Origin: BD2-11 sp965115885 | GTDB taxonomy: Bacteria; Gemmatimonadota; Gemmatimonadetes; Longimicrobiales; Gaopeijiaceae | Length of the DNA stretch: 64,000 nucleotides | Reading direction: 5' to 3' | Assembly (NCBI GenBank): GCA_965115885.1 | Contig: OZ220479.1 | Coordinates: 1,054,001-1,118,000 of the forward strand | Part shown: piece by piece, positions 1-9,037 of the stretch | How positions within the stretch are numbered: the first letter of the stretch is position 1 | How the letters are laid out: the number at the start of each line of letters is the position of its first letter | Made by a program: the position numbers and the translations under genes | Notes under the pieces: model-generated | Seen by the model: the letters and a program-made list of their open reading frames with translations, nothing else | Databases searched by the model: none | What the model was told of the DNA's origin: nothing

Positions 1-1540
1 CGAAGGCGTGCTCGTAGACGGGTGCGAGTTCGAAGCGGGCGTCCGGCCGACGTCGGGCCACCAGGCGGTCGTTCTCCAGGACCACCACCAAGGTGGTCTC
101 GGCGTCGTCGCTACGGAAGGTGCCCGCGTAGATTCCGAGTTGCTCGATCCCCGGCGCGAACTCGTCCACGGGTTCGTAGGCGTTGTCGCGGTACGTCCCG
201 GCGTACTCGTCGACGACGGGCCGTCCGCCCTCCGCCGCGGCGCCGAAGACCAGGCGGCGCGCGCCCGTCCCGACCTGGAATTCGCTCGCCGAGCGGGCGA
301 TCAAACGCTGGTTCGCGGCCCGAAGCGCACCGTGCTCCAAGGTGACGCGCAGCGGATCTCCGGTGTCCACCTCTCGGTAGAGCCCGGTCAGCGCCTCGAG
401 ATCGGCGGCCGGAAGGGAGATTCCTTCGTCCGGCTCCGGATCGGGCGCCGCCTCGGCGCCCAGGAACGCGCGCGCCACCTGCCCGCCCAGCGCCCCGGGG
501 TCGGCGTCGCCCGCGTTGCACAGGATCGCGACCGAGAGCCGCTGGTCCGGATACCGGCCGAGGAACCCCCGGTATCCGGCCGTCGATCCGGTGTGGGTGA
601 CCGAGCGGACGCCCGCGAACGTCCCCACCCGGAGGCCGCCCGCGTAGGAGATCCGGCGCCCGTCGTTCAGGGTGGCCCGGTCGTGCATGACGCGCACGAA
701 TTCCTCGCCGCCCAAGCGCCCGTCGGCGAGCGCCGCGTTCCAGATCTCGAGATCCCCCACCGTGCTCAGGATGCCGCCGTTGCCGTGGACGTGCTCGATG
801 GGACGGTCGACGACGAAGTCCCCTTCGCGGACGGAATAGGCGGTGCTGCGTCGGGGGACGATGCGGCGGTAGTCGTCGCGCCACTGCGTGTCGCGCATCC
901 CCAGGGGTTCGAAGATGCGCTCCCGGGAAAACTGCGCGAAGGGCATCCCGCTCGCCCGGTCCACCACCATCGCGAGCAGGTTGTACCCGGTGTTGCTGTA
1001 CGAGTACTCGTGTCCGGGCTCGAAGTTGAGCGCGCTTTGTCGGCTCACGATGTCGAGCACGTGCGCGTGTCGGTGCGAACGCGCACCGCGTCCCCACCCG
1101 GAGATCGAGGCCACCGAGCCCCAGTCGCGCATCCCGCTGGTGTGGGTCATGAGGCGGCGCAGCGTGACGGGCGTGCCGTAGTCGCGCACCTCCGGGATGT
1201 GGGTGCGCACGTCGTCGTCCAGGGAGAGTTTGCCGTCCAGCGCCAGGAGGACGACCGCCGCCGCGGTGAACTGCTTCGCCAGCGACCCTCCCTCGAAGAC
1301 GGTCGACGGCGTGTTGGGGACGCCGTGTTCGAGGTCCGCCATGCCCCAAGCGCGCACGAGCAGCGTCTCGCCCGCCCGGGAGACCGACAGCGCGCATCCC
1401 GGGCTCTCGGGCGAGTCCCACTGGGCGAAGATGCCGTCCACGCGCTCGGTCGCCGTCGGGGCCGGTCCGGGACACGCGGCCGCCACGCCGGTTGCGGACA
1501 GCAACGCCGCGAGGACGGGAAGGCGGGGCGGTGCTCTCAT
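1..1540 (-). CDS. Serine hydrolase, beta-lactamase/D-aminopeptidase family (S12), 3' end outside window
   Basis: The reading frame opens at the ATG complementary to 1538-1540, has a GGAGGA ribosome-binding site just upstream, and stays open to the left edge, so at least 513 codons are present and the C-terminus is missing. An N-terminal hydrophobic segment ending in VAAAC suggests export, possibly as a lipoprotein. The three S12 signatures appear in order: SLAK (SxxK nucleophile) about 90 residues in, YSN (YxN) in YSNTGYN, and an HTG box in HTGSTAGYRGF. Family members hydrolyse D-amino-acid peptides, esters or beta-lactams; the substrate cannot be read from sequence. The region after the HTG box is a beta-rich C-terminal extension. 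It is divergent from the deacylase gene at 1782 and shares a 241-bp upstream region with it. Confidence 0.85.
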   Translation of the reverse strand, partial: MRAPPRLPVLAALLSATGVAAACPGPAPTATERVDGIFAQWDSPESPGCALSVSRAGETLLVRAWGMADLEHGVPNTPSTVFEGGSLAKQFTAAAVVLLALDGKLSLDDDVRTHIPEVRDYGTPVTLRRLMTHTSGMRDWGSVASISGWGRGARSHRHAHVLDIVSRQSALNFEPGHEYSYSNTGYNLLAMVVDRASGMPFAQFSRERIFEPLGMRDTQWRDDYRRIVPRRSTAYSVREGDFVVDRPIEHVHGNGGILSTVGDLEIWNAALADGRLGGEEFVRVMHDRATLNDGRRISYAGGLRVGTFAGVRSVTHTGSTAGYRGFLGRYPDQRLSVAILCNAGDADPGALGGQVARAFLGAEAAPDPEPDEGISLPAADLEALTGLYREVDTGDPLRVTLEHGALRAANQRLIARSASEFQVGTGARRLVFGAAAEGGRPVVDEYAGTYRDNAYEPVDEFAPGIEQLGIYAGTFRSDDAETTLVVVLENDRLVARRRPDARFELAPVYEHAF

Positions 1541-1781
1541 CGATTCGATCTCCTCCGGTTGGACCCAACCGTTCGTCCGGGATAGTGCCGAACCGCGTGC
1601 GCCGCGTCAAAGCGCGGCGGCTCCGGGCCGATGCCGACGGTCGCGCGTCCGGGCCGCGGCGCTGGCCATCCCTCCGGGGGACGCCGAGATTGCGGGCGAG
1701 GCGCGGGAGGCGGTCCGAGATCCCCGCCCGTCGCCGCGAGCGAGTCCGCAGCCGGTTCCCTTCCGGAGGAGGCGCACGAAC

Positions 1782-3278
1782 ATGCATGCAGGCGCACAAC
1801 CGCGATCGTCCATGGATCCCCGGCCCCGCGGTTCGGGAACGTCGGCCGGGCCGCGTCCCGCATCCCGCGTTCCCGTGCGGCTCCTGCGCGCGGCCTCGAG
1901 TCTGACGATTCTGGCCCTGGGAGCGGCGGCCTGCGCGAACGACGTTCCCGTCCACGACGTCGTACTCGCCGGCGGCCGGGTCATGGACCCGGAATCGGGG
2001 ACGGACGCGGTGCTCGACGTGGGGATCGCGGACGGCCGCATCCAGGCGCTCTCGGAGGATCCGCTTTCGGGCGCGCGCGTCATCGACGCCTCCGGCTTGG
2101 TGGTCGCGCCCGGCTTCGTCGATCTGCACCAGCACGGCCAGAGCGAGGAGACCTACCGCTTCATGGCCCACGACGGGGTGACCACCGGACTGGAGCTCGA
2201 AGTCGGCACCGGGGACGTCGCGGCGTTCTACGCCGAGCGCCAAGGCGGGCAGCCGGTGAACTACGGCGCGAGCATCGGCCACATTCCCGTGCGCATGCGC
2301 GTGATGGGCGACCGGGGCGACTTCCTGCCCGCGGACGCCGGCAAGGACGATCCGGCCACCCCCGAACAGATCGAGGAGATCGTGCGCCGCATTCGCGAGG
2401 GGCTGGAACAGGGCGCGCCCGCGGTGGGGTTCGGCTTTCCCTACACGCCGGCCGCCACCGACGAGGAGCTCGTCGCCGCGATGTCGGTGGCGGGCGCGGC
2501 GCACGCTTCCGTCCACGTGCACACCCACGCGGGTCCGGAAGGCGCCCGGTACGCCCTGGATCTGGCCGGCCGCGCCGGTGCGCCGCTTCACTTGGTGCAC
2601 GCCAATTCCACCGGCGGCGCTCGCACCGCCGAGTTCCTGGCCGTGATCCGGGAAGCCGTCGACGCCGGACGGGACGTGACCACCGAGGCCTATCCCTACG
2701 GAGCTAGCCAGAGCCGCATCGAGTCCGCGCTCTACGACGACTGGGAGGAGTGGGAGGACGAGCGCTTCGGCGTCTTCCAGTGGGGCGCCACCGGCGAGCG
2801 CCTGACCCGCGAGAGCTTCGCTCGCTACCGGGCCGAGGGCGGCAGCGTGATCAGCCACGTGCGCACCGAGGAGATGACGCTCGCCGCGGTGGCGAGTCCC
2901 CTGACCATGGTGGCGAGCGACGGGGGCGCGCAGGTGAGCCATCCGCGCTCGACCGGGTCGTTTTCCAAGGTGCTGGGCAAGTACGTGCGCGAGGACGGCG
3001 TCATGACCCTGATGGAGGCGCTCCGCAAGATGACCATCGAACCGGCGCGCCGACTCGAGCGCTACGTGCCCGCGATGGCGAACAAGGGGCGCATCCGGGT
3101 GGGAGCCGACGCCGACGTCACCGTGTTCGATCCCGAGACGGTGATCGACCGCGGGGACTACGTCGACGCGGCGGTGCCCTCCGACGGCATCGAGTACGTG
3201 TTCGTCAACGGCGTGCTCACCATCGAGGGCGGCGCCTACGTGGAGGGCGCGCGGGCCGGGAGGCCGGTGCGGCGATAG
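1782..3278 (+). CDS. N-acyl-D-amino-acid deacylase-like amidohydrolase
   Basis: Encodes 498 residues. I start at the ATG at 1782 because a strong GGAGGAGG lies at 1764-1771; the frame is open far upstream but without a better start. A hydrophobic stretch ending GAAAC near residue 48 looks like a lipoprotein signal. The amidohydrolase fold follows: an N-terminal beta-sandwich (DVVLAGGRVMDPESG), the metal site DLHQHG, HVHTHAG and HLVHANS histidines, a catalytic-type Asp in MVASDGGAQVSHPR, and a C-terminal GADADVTVFDP return strand. This matches the D-aminoacylase/dihydroorotase-like family, which removes acyl groups from N-acyl-D-amino acids or related amides. Its neighbour is a divergent S12 hydrolase, fitting D-amino-acid peptide scavenging. 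The exact substrate is inferred only. Confidence 0.85.
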   Translation: MHAGAQPRSSMDPRPRGSGTSAGPRPASRVPVRLLRAASSLTILALGAAACANDVPVHDVVLAGGRVMDPESGTDAVLDVGIADGRIQALSEDPLSGARVIDASGLVVAPGFVDLHQHGQSEETYRFMAHDGVTTGLELEVGTGDVAAFYAERQGGQPVNYGASIGHIPVRMRVMGDRGDFLPADAGKDDPATPEQIEEIVRRIREGLEQGAPAVGFGFPYTPAATDEELVAAMSVAGAAHASVHVHTHAGPEGARYALDLAGRAGAPLHLVHANSTGGARTAEFLAVIREAVDAGRDVTTEAYPYGASQSRIESALYDDWEEWEDERFGVFQWGATGERLTRESFARYRAEGGSVISHVRTEEMTLAAVASPLTMVASDGGAQVSHPRSTGSFSKVLGKYVREDGVMTLMEALRKMTIEPARRLERYVPAMANKGRIRVGADADVTVFDPETVIDRGDYVDAAVPSDGIEYVFVNGVLTIEGGAYVEGARAGRPVRR

Positions 3279-3364
3279 GGACAGGCGTGCGCGAACGCTC
3301 CGCTCGGTCCCCAGCTGGCGGCGTTCCGGCGGAATCCCCTCGTCGGCGACGTCCTCGCGGCTCG

Positions 3365-3945
3365 CGTGGACCGGTCCTTCACCCGGGCCACGCTTCCCTC
3401 CAAGTCGAGGTTCAGGCCTCTCGGTATCCGATGCTCGATGCGCGCGAACGGGTCGTTTCGGTGCAGCCGAAGGTCGTGGAGGAACAGGGAGGCCTCGAGC
3501 CCGCTGTCGACGTCCTCCCACAGGGCTGACGGAATTCGGCCGCCACCCCCATGCGCTGCTCCGCCTGGCTCTCCTTCGCCTCGTCGAAGAGGGTCGCCTC
3601 CTCGTAGTCGAAGCCGAAGGCCGCGATCCCGAGCGAGTGCAGGAACGCGATCCGTCTCCGGGTGGACTCCGCGTAGGGGAAGAGGTTGCACTGCAGCGCC
3701 GGAGCCGCTCGGAGGGTCCGCTCTCCCGGGAGACGAAGCGGAACGTGTCCTGCCGCCCGGCCCGCTCCTCGAGTCCCATGAAGCGCATCTCGCAGGATTC
3801 GTCCCCGACCGCCGTCTCCTGCGAGGCGACCGGCACGTGCAACTGCGCGTCCGCACGGTCGCGGACGTAGTCGACGAACGAGACCCCGCGCCTCGGGCGA
3901 TCGAAGTCGCACGTCCGCCGATCGCGAATCCGGAAAAACCCGCAG
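3365..3945 (-). pseudogene. Frameshifted remnant of a large exported (barrel-like) protein
   Basis: Coherent protein sequence is scattered over three minus-strand frames. About 3945-3690 reads CDFDRPRRG, FVDYVRDRADAQLHVPVASQ and GRQDTFRFVSRES. About 3690-3530 reads LQCNLFPYAESTRRRIAFLH. About 3545-3365 reads ALWEDVDSGLEASLFLHDL and GLNLDLEGSVARVKDRS. I recall this order from large hypothetical proteins of Gemmatimonadota and Bacteroidota whose C-terminal half is predicted to be a beta-barrel, but the central part is missing here. At least two frameshifts and an internal deletion make it a pseudogene. The rest of 3279-4414 shows no intact gene. Confidence 0.5.
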
Positions 3946-4414
3946 GAGCGAGTCCTCCCGGGCCCGGATCGGGCGTCTCTTCCTGTGCGCTTGCCGACGA
4001 GGGGATCGGCGCCGCGGCCCCCGTGCCGTGCCGCGGCGGGATCGGTCGCGAGCGGCGTCTCTCCGTTGCCCCGCCGAGCCGTCGCTGGACGTCCGTCGTC
4101 GTACCCTCCGCCCGCGCCGCTCTCCTCCGCGTCCCGAACTCCCGGAGCCTTCCCCGAGAGCCCACCGGTCGGCCGCCTTCCACGCCCAGGGCGGCGAGCG
4201 CCTCGCGTCGGTCCCCGTCCCGGTTCCGTCGCCTCGTGCTCCATGCCGCGTCTCCGGGGGTGCGAGGACTCGGTGTTCCCCAAGATCCTCGGCGTACGCC
4301 CGGGCACCGAAATGATCGCTTCCGAGCGAGGCGGCCGGCCGGGGTTCGAGCTCGGCTGGAGATTCGCTTGACCGCACGCCGGGCCGGACCGTTTCGCTGT
4401 CGGGTTCGCGGCGT

Positions 4415-4987
4415 TCAGTCCACCCAGACGGTCAGGTCGCGGGCGGGGACGCGGGGCTTGGGGTCCGGTACGTCCGCGGGTTCGCCCAGGTTGACGATGG
4501 CCACGATGCGTTCCCCGTCCGGGACGCCCACCGCCGCCCGGACGCGCGGGTCGTCCATGACCGCGCCGGTCTTGATGTGCGTGCCCAGGCCCGCGTCCGC
4601 GGCGGCCAACGCCAAGTTCTGGATGCCCATCCAGGCTGCGGCGTAGTCCTCTTCCCGGATCTCGGGGTTCTCGTGCACTTCGACCGCCACCGCGATCATC
4701 GCGGGCAGCGCCTCGTGGCGGGCGGCCACGCGCTCCACGACCTCCCGCCCCGCGTCCGGATCGGCGATCCGCTTGGCCTTGCGCGCTCCGAGCGCCGCGC
4801 CGTAGCCGCGCCGGGCGACCGGGCCCAGAACGTAGAAGCGCCAGGGCTGGGTCATGCGGTGGTTGGGCGCCTCGACGGCCAGTTCGAGGAGCGCCTCGAC
4901 GACCTGTCGAGAGGGAGCGCGGTCGGTGAACCGCTTGATCGAGCGGCGTCGGGAGATCGATTCCGCCAGAGGAGTGGGATCGGACAT
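4415..4987 (-). CDS. Nitroreductase family protein
   Basis: Encodes 190 residues, typical for the nitroreductase/FMN-dependent oxidoreductase fold. Visible family features are the N-terminal RRSIKRFTDR FMN-phosphate-binding arginines, the APNHRMTQPWRFYVLG segment, AAAWMGIQNLALAAADAGLGTH in the centre, and a C-terminal IVNLGEPADVPDPKPR. These proteins are usually dimers that use NAD(P)H and FMN to reduce nitro compounds, quinones or related substrates in the cytoplasm. It stands alone between the decayed gene at 3365-3945 and the propeller lipoprotein at 5133. Nothing shows its physiological substrate. Confidence 0.88.
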   Translation of the reverse strand: MSDPTPLAESISRRRSIKRFTDRAPSRQVVEALLELAVEAPNHRMTQPWRFYVLGPVARRGYGAALGARKAKRIADPDAGREVVERVAARHEALPAMIAVAVEVHENPEIREEDYAAAWMGIQNLALAAADAGLGTHIKTGAVMDDPRVRAAVGVPDGERIVAIVNLGEPADVPDPKPRVPARDLTVWVD

Positions 4988-5132
4988 GTCGGCGTCGGTT
5001 GGAGGGGACGAACGGAGGAGGAGAGGGAACCGCTACGCGCGCGGGACGTGGGGGAATCCGTCGACGGAGCACCGGACGTCGCGCCGAGGCGTGCCTGCGG
5101 ACGGATCCTGCGGGAACTTCGTCCGTCGATCG

Positions 5133-6356
5133 CTACATTTTCGGGAGGCGGTAGCGTTCGATGTAGGCGAGGTCGAATTCGTCGTTGAAGGACGCGTAGA
5201 CGACGCCGTCCCCGAAGCCGACGACCGTGCGTCCCGCGGCCGTCTCCACCGTGCCGGCGTGCTCGGCGTCGGGCGTGAAGACGTCGTACAGGGACGGCGC
5301 GCCGACGGGTCGGTGGCGGCGCAGCCATGCGCGGCCTTCCGGGTCGATCAGGATGTCTCCCGCGAAGGCGGGCAGCGCCTCCGGCCATTCGGAGTCGTCC
5401 ACGTCCTCGACCTCGAGGGAAATGCCCTCGGAGGAGACGCCTCCCGGGAGGGCTCCGCCCCCGCTGCCGTTCACGAAAGCCATCGTCGTTTGGGTGAACG
5501 AACGACTCCGTCCCTCGACCCAAGCTTCCTTTTCAGCCCGGCCCACGGGGACCGGATCCCAGACCACCGGGGCCCCGATGCGAACGGATCCGTCGGCGAA
5601 ATGCCATTCCAAGCGGTAATTCGCCGCCCGCGCGACGACGACGCTTCCGTCCGGGGCGACGCCCCAACTGTCCGAGGACGGGTAGGGAGCTCGTTGCAAC
5701 GAGATCGTCCCGCCTCTCGTCTCGACGTGCGAGGAGGATCGAGGCGCGAGTCTGGCCACCGTGTCGACGGTCGGGCCGTCGAGCGTCTTCCGCACAACGG
5801 GGGTGGAATCGGGGTTGGGCCCGCCGTGCGCGCCCCCGCCTCCGAGGTTCGCCGCGAACGAGAACCCCAACTCCTCGACGTAGATGTGCCCGGCGCCGTC
5901 GATCCCCCGCGGGACCAGCAACTGGATTCCGGTCTCGGGATCCACCTCCACCACCGGCCGGGTGGCGCCGAAGGAAAGATCGGGAGCCAGTACGGTGAGG
6001 CGGTTGTTGCCCATGTCCAGGAGCAACGTCGAGTCGCCGGGGAGGGGCCAGATGCCGGTCGGCGTTTCGTACTCTCCCGGTCCCGCGCCCCGGCTTCCCA
6101 CCTCCGTTCTCGTCGTCAGGTCCGCGTCCAGGAGCACGAGCTCCATGCCCGTCATGTCGGCGACCAGCAGGCTGCCGTCGGGGCGTGCGCGGATGCCGTT
6201 CACCGACCCGAAGTCCCCGGAAACCGCCTCGGGCTCGCCGAGCGCGTACCTCGGGACGGTGCCGACGGGCGTCCCGTCGTCGGCCCGGGCGCACCCGGCC
6301 GCCGCCAGGACGGCGGCGAAGGCGAAGGGGCGGAGGGTGGTCCGGTTGCTCGTCAT
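5133..6356 (-). CDS. Beta-propeller (6-bladed/NHL-like) lipoprotein
   Basis: Encodes 407 residues from the ATG complementary to 6354-6356. The start MTSNRTTLRPFAFAAVLAAAGC is a short basic region, hydrophobic stretch and LAAAGC lipobox, so a lipoprotein is expected. The body carries repeated blade-like motifs: GSVNGIRARPDGSLLVADM, GAGPGEYETPTGIWPLPGD, LLLDMGNNRLTVL and a DILIDPEGRAWLRR blade near the end. This is the pattern of 6-bladed beta-propeller proteins, common as surface lipoproteins in this kind of genome, whose function is usually unknown. It lies 71 bp downstream of drmC on the same strand but is not a known DISARM component, so I treat it as a neighbour, not a partner. Confidence 0.75.
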   Translation of the reverse strand: MTSNRTTLRPFAFAAVLAAAGCARADDGTPVGTVPRYALGEPEAVSGDFGSVNGIRARPDGSLLVADMTGMELVLLDADLTTRTEVGSRGAGPGEYETPTGIWPLPGDSTLLLDMGNNRLTVLAPDLSFGATRPVVEVDPETGIQLLVPRGIDGAGHIYVEELGFSFAANLGGGGAHGGPNPDSTPVVRKTLDGPTVDTVARLAPRSSSHVETRGGTISLQRAPYPSSDSWGVAPDGSVVVARAANYRLEWHFADGSVRIGAPVVWDPVPVGRAEKEAWVEGRSRSFTQTTMAFVNGSGGGALPGGVSSEGISLEVEDVDDSEWPEALPAFAGDILIDPEGRAWLRRHRPVGAPSLYDVFTPDAEHAGTVETAAGRTVVGFGDGVVYASFNDEFDLAYIERYRLPKM

Positions 6357-6427
6357 CGCTTGGGCGTCGACGGCGAGGGGATTCCGGTGGCGACGGCTGC
6401 CGCGTCCGCGTGTCCGGCCGGAGTCGG

Positions 6428-7228
6428 TCACGGCAACGTCACTCGCTCGAGATGGCCGTTTCGAACGAGGGAGGCGAAGTGCTCCTCGATCCGATGCGCT
6501 ATGGCTTTCGAGGCTACCAGAAGACCGAGTTCGATGTTCCGCCGCTGCGCCGCTTCCGTGAAATTCGCGGAGGTCACGAGGGCCTCCCGGCCGTCGACGA
6601 CCACGCACTTGGCGTGCAGCGCGCTGGCCGCAAGGTCGGTGCGTTCCAAGGATCGGGGATCGTAGTAGACGCGGGGAGGACGGGTTCCGGGCCACTCGTC
6701 GCGCCGGAATGCGTCGGCGAAGCGGCGCACGATCTGCTCGCCGAGCGAAGTGTCGCCGCGTGCTCGGCGCACGTCGAGGCAGAGGGTGGCGTCGAGCGAC
6801 GGGTTCTCGTCCAGACGGTCGGCCAGCGTCCGGAACACGGATTTTCCCTGATGGACCGCGAAGCCCACGGCCAGCACGCGTCGGCGCGCCTTGCCGAACA
6901 ATTGCCGCACGACGACGCCGGTGTCGCGCGCGTTGCCGGTCGCGTCCGGTCCGCTGACGACGACCTCGGCGGCGAGCCTCGAAGCGGCGCTGGAGGCTTG
7001 CCGACCCGCCGCGAAGGCGCGGAGCAGGAGCGCGACGTGTGCGGGTGGCATGTCCCGGCGCGCAAGGTCTTCCAGGCATCGCGCCAGCGGCGCGGCGTGC
7101 GCGCCCGCGACGTGGGTGCGCAGGGTCAACGCTCCGAACGGCGGCGTGAGGAGATCTGCGTCGAGGAGGTCTGCGAGCCGGACGATGTCGCTCCGGTCGA
7201 CCGCCCTCAAGGCGTCGAACGCCGTCAC
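6428..7228 (-). CDS. drmC: DISARM protein DrmC, phospholipase D-like
   Basis: Encodes 266 residues. The start is the GTG at 7228-7226, which overlaps the drmB stop codon as GTGA, so translation is probably coupled. The C-terminal half carries a PLD-type HxK motif in ALHAKCVVVDGREALVTSANFTE, followed by NIELGLLV, the usual context for the HKD site of phospholipase D-family nucleases. An upstream GKARRRVLAVGF/GKSVF region supplies the rest of the fold. In class 1 DISARM systems drmC is the last gene and is reported to be dispensable in some systems. No truncation is visible, unlike its upstream partners. Assignment rests on the PLD motif plus position after drmB. Confidence 0.85.
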   Translation of the reverse strand: MTAFDALRAVDRSDIVRLADLLDADLLTPPFGALTLRTHVAGAHAAPLARCLEDLARRDMPPAHVALLLRAFAAGRQASSAASRLAAEVVVSGPDATGNARDTGVVVRQLFGKARRRVLAVGFAVHQGKSVFRTLADRLDENPSLDATLCLDVRRARGDTSLGEQIVRRFADAFRRDEWPGTRPPRVYYDPRSLERTDLAASALHAKCVVVDGREALVTSANFTEAAQRRNIELGLLVASKAIAHRIEEHFASLVRNGHLERVTLP

Positions 7229-9033
7229 GGAACCGGGCTCGACTCCAAGTCCAGGAACGCCGCGTCCCGAACCGATACGGTCGGGACGACGAGCGCACGG
7301 TCGAGGAAGTCGTTGCGTTGTTCGCAGCTCGTTTCGGCGATCAGCAGGCATCCGTGGCACGCTGCGCCCTGCAACATGCGGTCCTCGAGCGGGGAATCGG
7401 GGACGTGGTCCGCGCACACCGGGTCGTTGGAACACAATTCGCCCTCCCGGAGGGCACGGCGAAAGTGGGAACCGAGACGACGTCCCGCCTCGACGAGGCC
7501 GCCCAGCGTTCCGTCGGAGTCGGACGATCCCGTGTAGATCAGGATGCCGTGGCCTCCGTCTCCGGCGTAGACGCGTTCGCGGAGCGAGCTCGCCGGGTAT
7601 CCGCAGTCGAGCGCGATGGACGTCATGAGCATGTGCGACAGGGAGTGCAGCATCACGTACGGAAGGCCGGGGAATCCGTCCTGAGGTCGGCGGCGCTCCC
7701 GGGCCCAGGCACGCCACCCCTCCTCGATGCGCCGGCCGCGTTCCCGGACGCCGGGCTCGGCGAGCCATTTTCGAATCGCGTCGTCCCGGAACGACAGGAA
7801 GATTCCTTCGCCGCGATTCTCTACGGCGGGCAGCCAAGAGATCTCCTCGGCGAGCGAGGCCCGGACGACGTCGAGGGCGAGTTCGCCGTCCTTGTCGGGG
7901 CTGGTGGCCTCGAAGCGCGTGAACCCCAGCAGGGAGACCACTTCGCGCAGACGATGCACCAGAACCAGTTTGTCGACGGCGTTCAAGTGCTCGTTCCGTC
8001 CGGGATCCCAGTCTTCGCGCGGCATAGTTTCGGCATGGAATCGGGAATGCGGATCGTCCGTGCCGATGACGGGGTCGCCTTTGTCGAGCATCTCGAACTC
8101 GGCGTGTTTGACCGGAACGTCGCTCTGTTCGCCGCCGCTTTTCTGCCGACGGTATTCGTCTAGGACGGCCTTGTCCGGGATGCCCATGAACGCTGCAGCG
8201 GCTTCCGGATTCTTCCGGAAACGCGCCAACGCATCCACATCGTCGGCCATCTTCAAGCGCCCGTAGTGCTCGGAAACCTTCTCGGCCAGTCCGACATCGT
8301 ATTCGGGTAGCGAGATGACGCTCATGATCTGCGGGAAGTATGCGTTGCTCGCCGTGCGCACCAGAAGCCGGTAAGGTTCCCCGCATCTCTCTCTCGCATA
8401 CTGCCCGATCCACGGCCGTTTGCCTTGGCAGTGTCCGAGGGCGCCGGTGCTTGGCTTGGACGCTTCGTACAGCGAGCGTTCTTTACCGCAGTCGCACGCG
8501 ACGAAGGTGCCGCCGATGTCGGTGCCCATCCCTCGCTCCTCGAGCCAGAGGGGCCGCCTGCATGTTGCATCGCGGTGCACGAACCGTCGCCAGTCGAGAT
8601 CGTCGATGTGACCGCGCCGACAGCCGCAGACGAATCGTACCGGGACCACCGGCACGAGCTTGCCGTTTTCGTCCCGGAACCGGCGGTGGTCGAGGTGCCT
8701 CCAGCGCACGAGTCTCCGGCGGCGCCACTGCGGATTGCGGGGCGATGAGCGGGTGTTCTTGACGATGAACCAAGTGGGGAAGATGCGCGCTCCGACGGGT
8801 GCGGGCTTACGCGCGTCCTCCTCGTGGCGCGGCGGCGTCCACAGCTCGAGGTCTGGAACGTCCAGCAGTCGCCGAAGCTTGGCGGTCAGGCGCGGCTCGT
8901 CGATTTTCTCGCGTCGGAGGCGGGGCCAGTCCTTCAGGCCGGAGACGATGACCGAATGGTCGGGAAGATCGATCATCGCGCCCGGTCCGTACGTCGTGAT
9001 CAGCTGGCTTTGGCGGATAATGTCGTCGGCCAT
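7225..9033 (-). CDS. drmB: DISARM protein DrmB (DUF1998 domain)
   Basis: Encodes 602 residues starting at the ATG at 9033, four bases after the drmA stop. The N-terminus (RQSQLITTYGPGAMIDLP) is characteristic of DrmB. A cysteine-rich segment CGCRRGHIDDLDW occurs around residue 140. The C-terminal DUF1998 region has YAGDGGHGILIYTGSSDSDGTLGGL and a probable zinc cluster, CSNDPVC then GAACHGCLLIAETSCEQRN. DrmB forms a complex with the helicase DrmA that binds DNA with single-stranded overhangs in characterised DISARM systems. The gene looks intact. Its expression probably depends on read-through from the interrupted genes upstream, since it sits in a tight operon with no visible promoter of its own. 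Confidence 0.92.
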   Translation of the reverse strand: MADDIIRQSQLITTYGPGAMIDLPDHSVIVSGLKDWPRLRREKIDEPRLTAKLRRLLDVPDLELWTPPRHEEDARKPAPVGARIFPTWFIVKNTRSSPRNPQWRRRRLVRWRHLDHRRFRDENGKLVPVVPVRFVCGCRRGHIDDLDWRRFVHRDATCRRPLWLEERGMGTDIGGTFVACDCGKERSLYEASKPSTGALGHCQGKRPWIGQYARERCGEPYRLLVRTASNAYFPQIMSVISLPEYDVGLAEKVSEHYGRLKMADDVDALARFRKNPEAAAAFMGIPDKAVLDEYRRQKSGGEQSDVPVKHAEFEMLDKGDPVIGTDDPHSRFHAETMPREDWDPGRNEHLNAVDKLVLVHRLREVVSLLGFTRFEATSPDKDGELALDVVRASLAEEISWLPAVENRGEGIFLSFRDDAIRKWLAEPGVRERGRRIEEGWRAWARERRRPQDGFPGLPYVMLHSLSHMLMTSIALDCGYPASSLRERVYAGDGGHGILIYTGSSDSDGTLGGLVEAGRRLGSHFRRALREGELCSNDPVCADHVPDSPLEDRMLQGAACHGCLLIAETSCEQRNDFLDRALVVPTVSVRDAAFLDLESSPVP

Positions 9034-9037
9034 GGCG

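Noticed and set aside
111..5072. A 1653-codon open frame on the minus strand
   Set aside because: It crosses the serine hydrolase, deacylase and nitroreductase genes in a wrong frame and contains only low-complexity Arg/Pro/Gly sequence, apart from a piece of the decayed gene at 3365-3945.
5133..6356. Propeller lipoprotein as a DISARM component
   Set aside because: No DISARM class includes such a protein; exported lipoproteins of this kind are common in such genomes and the adjacency is probably chance.
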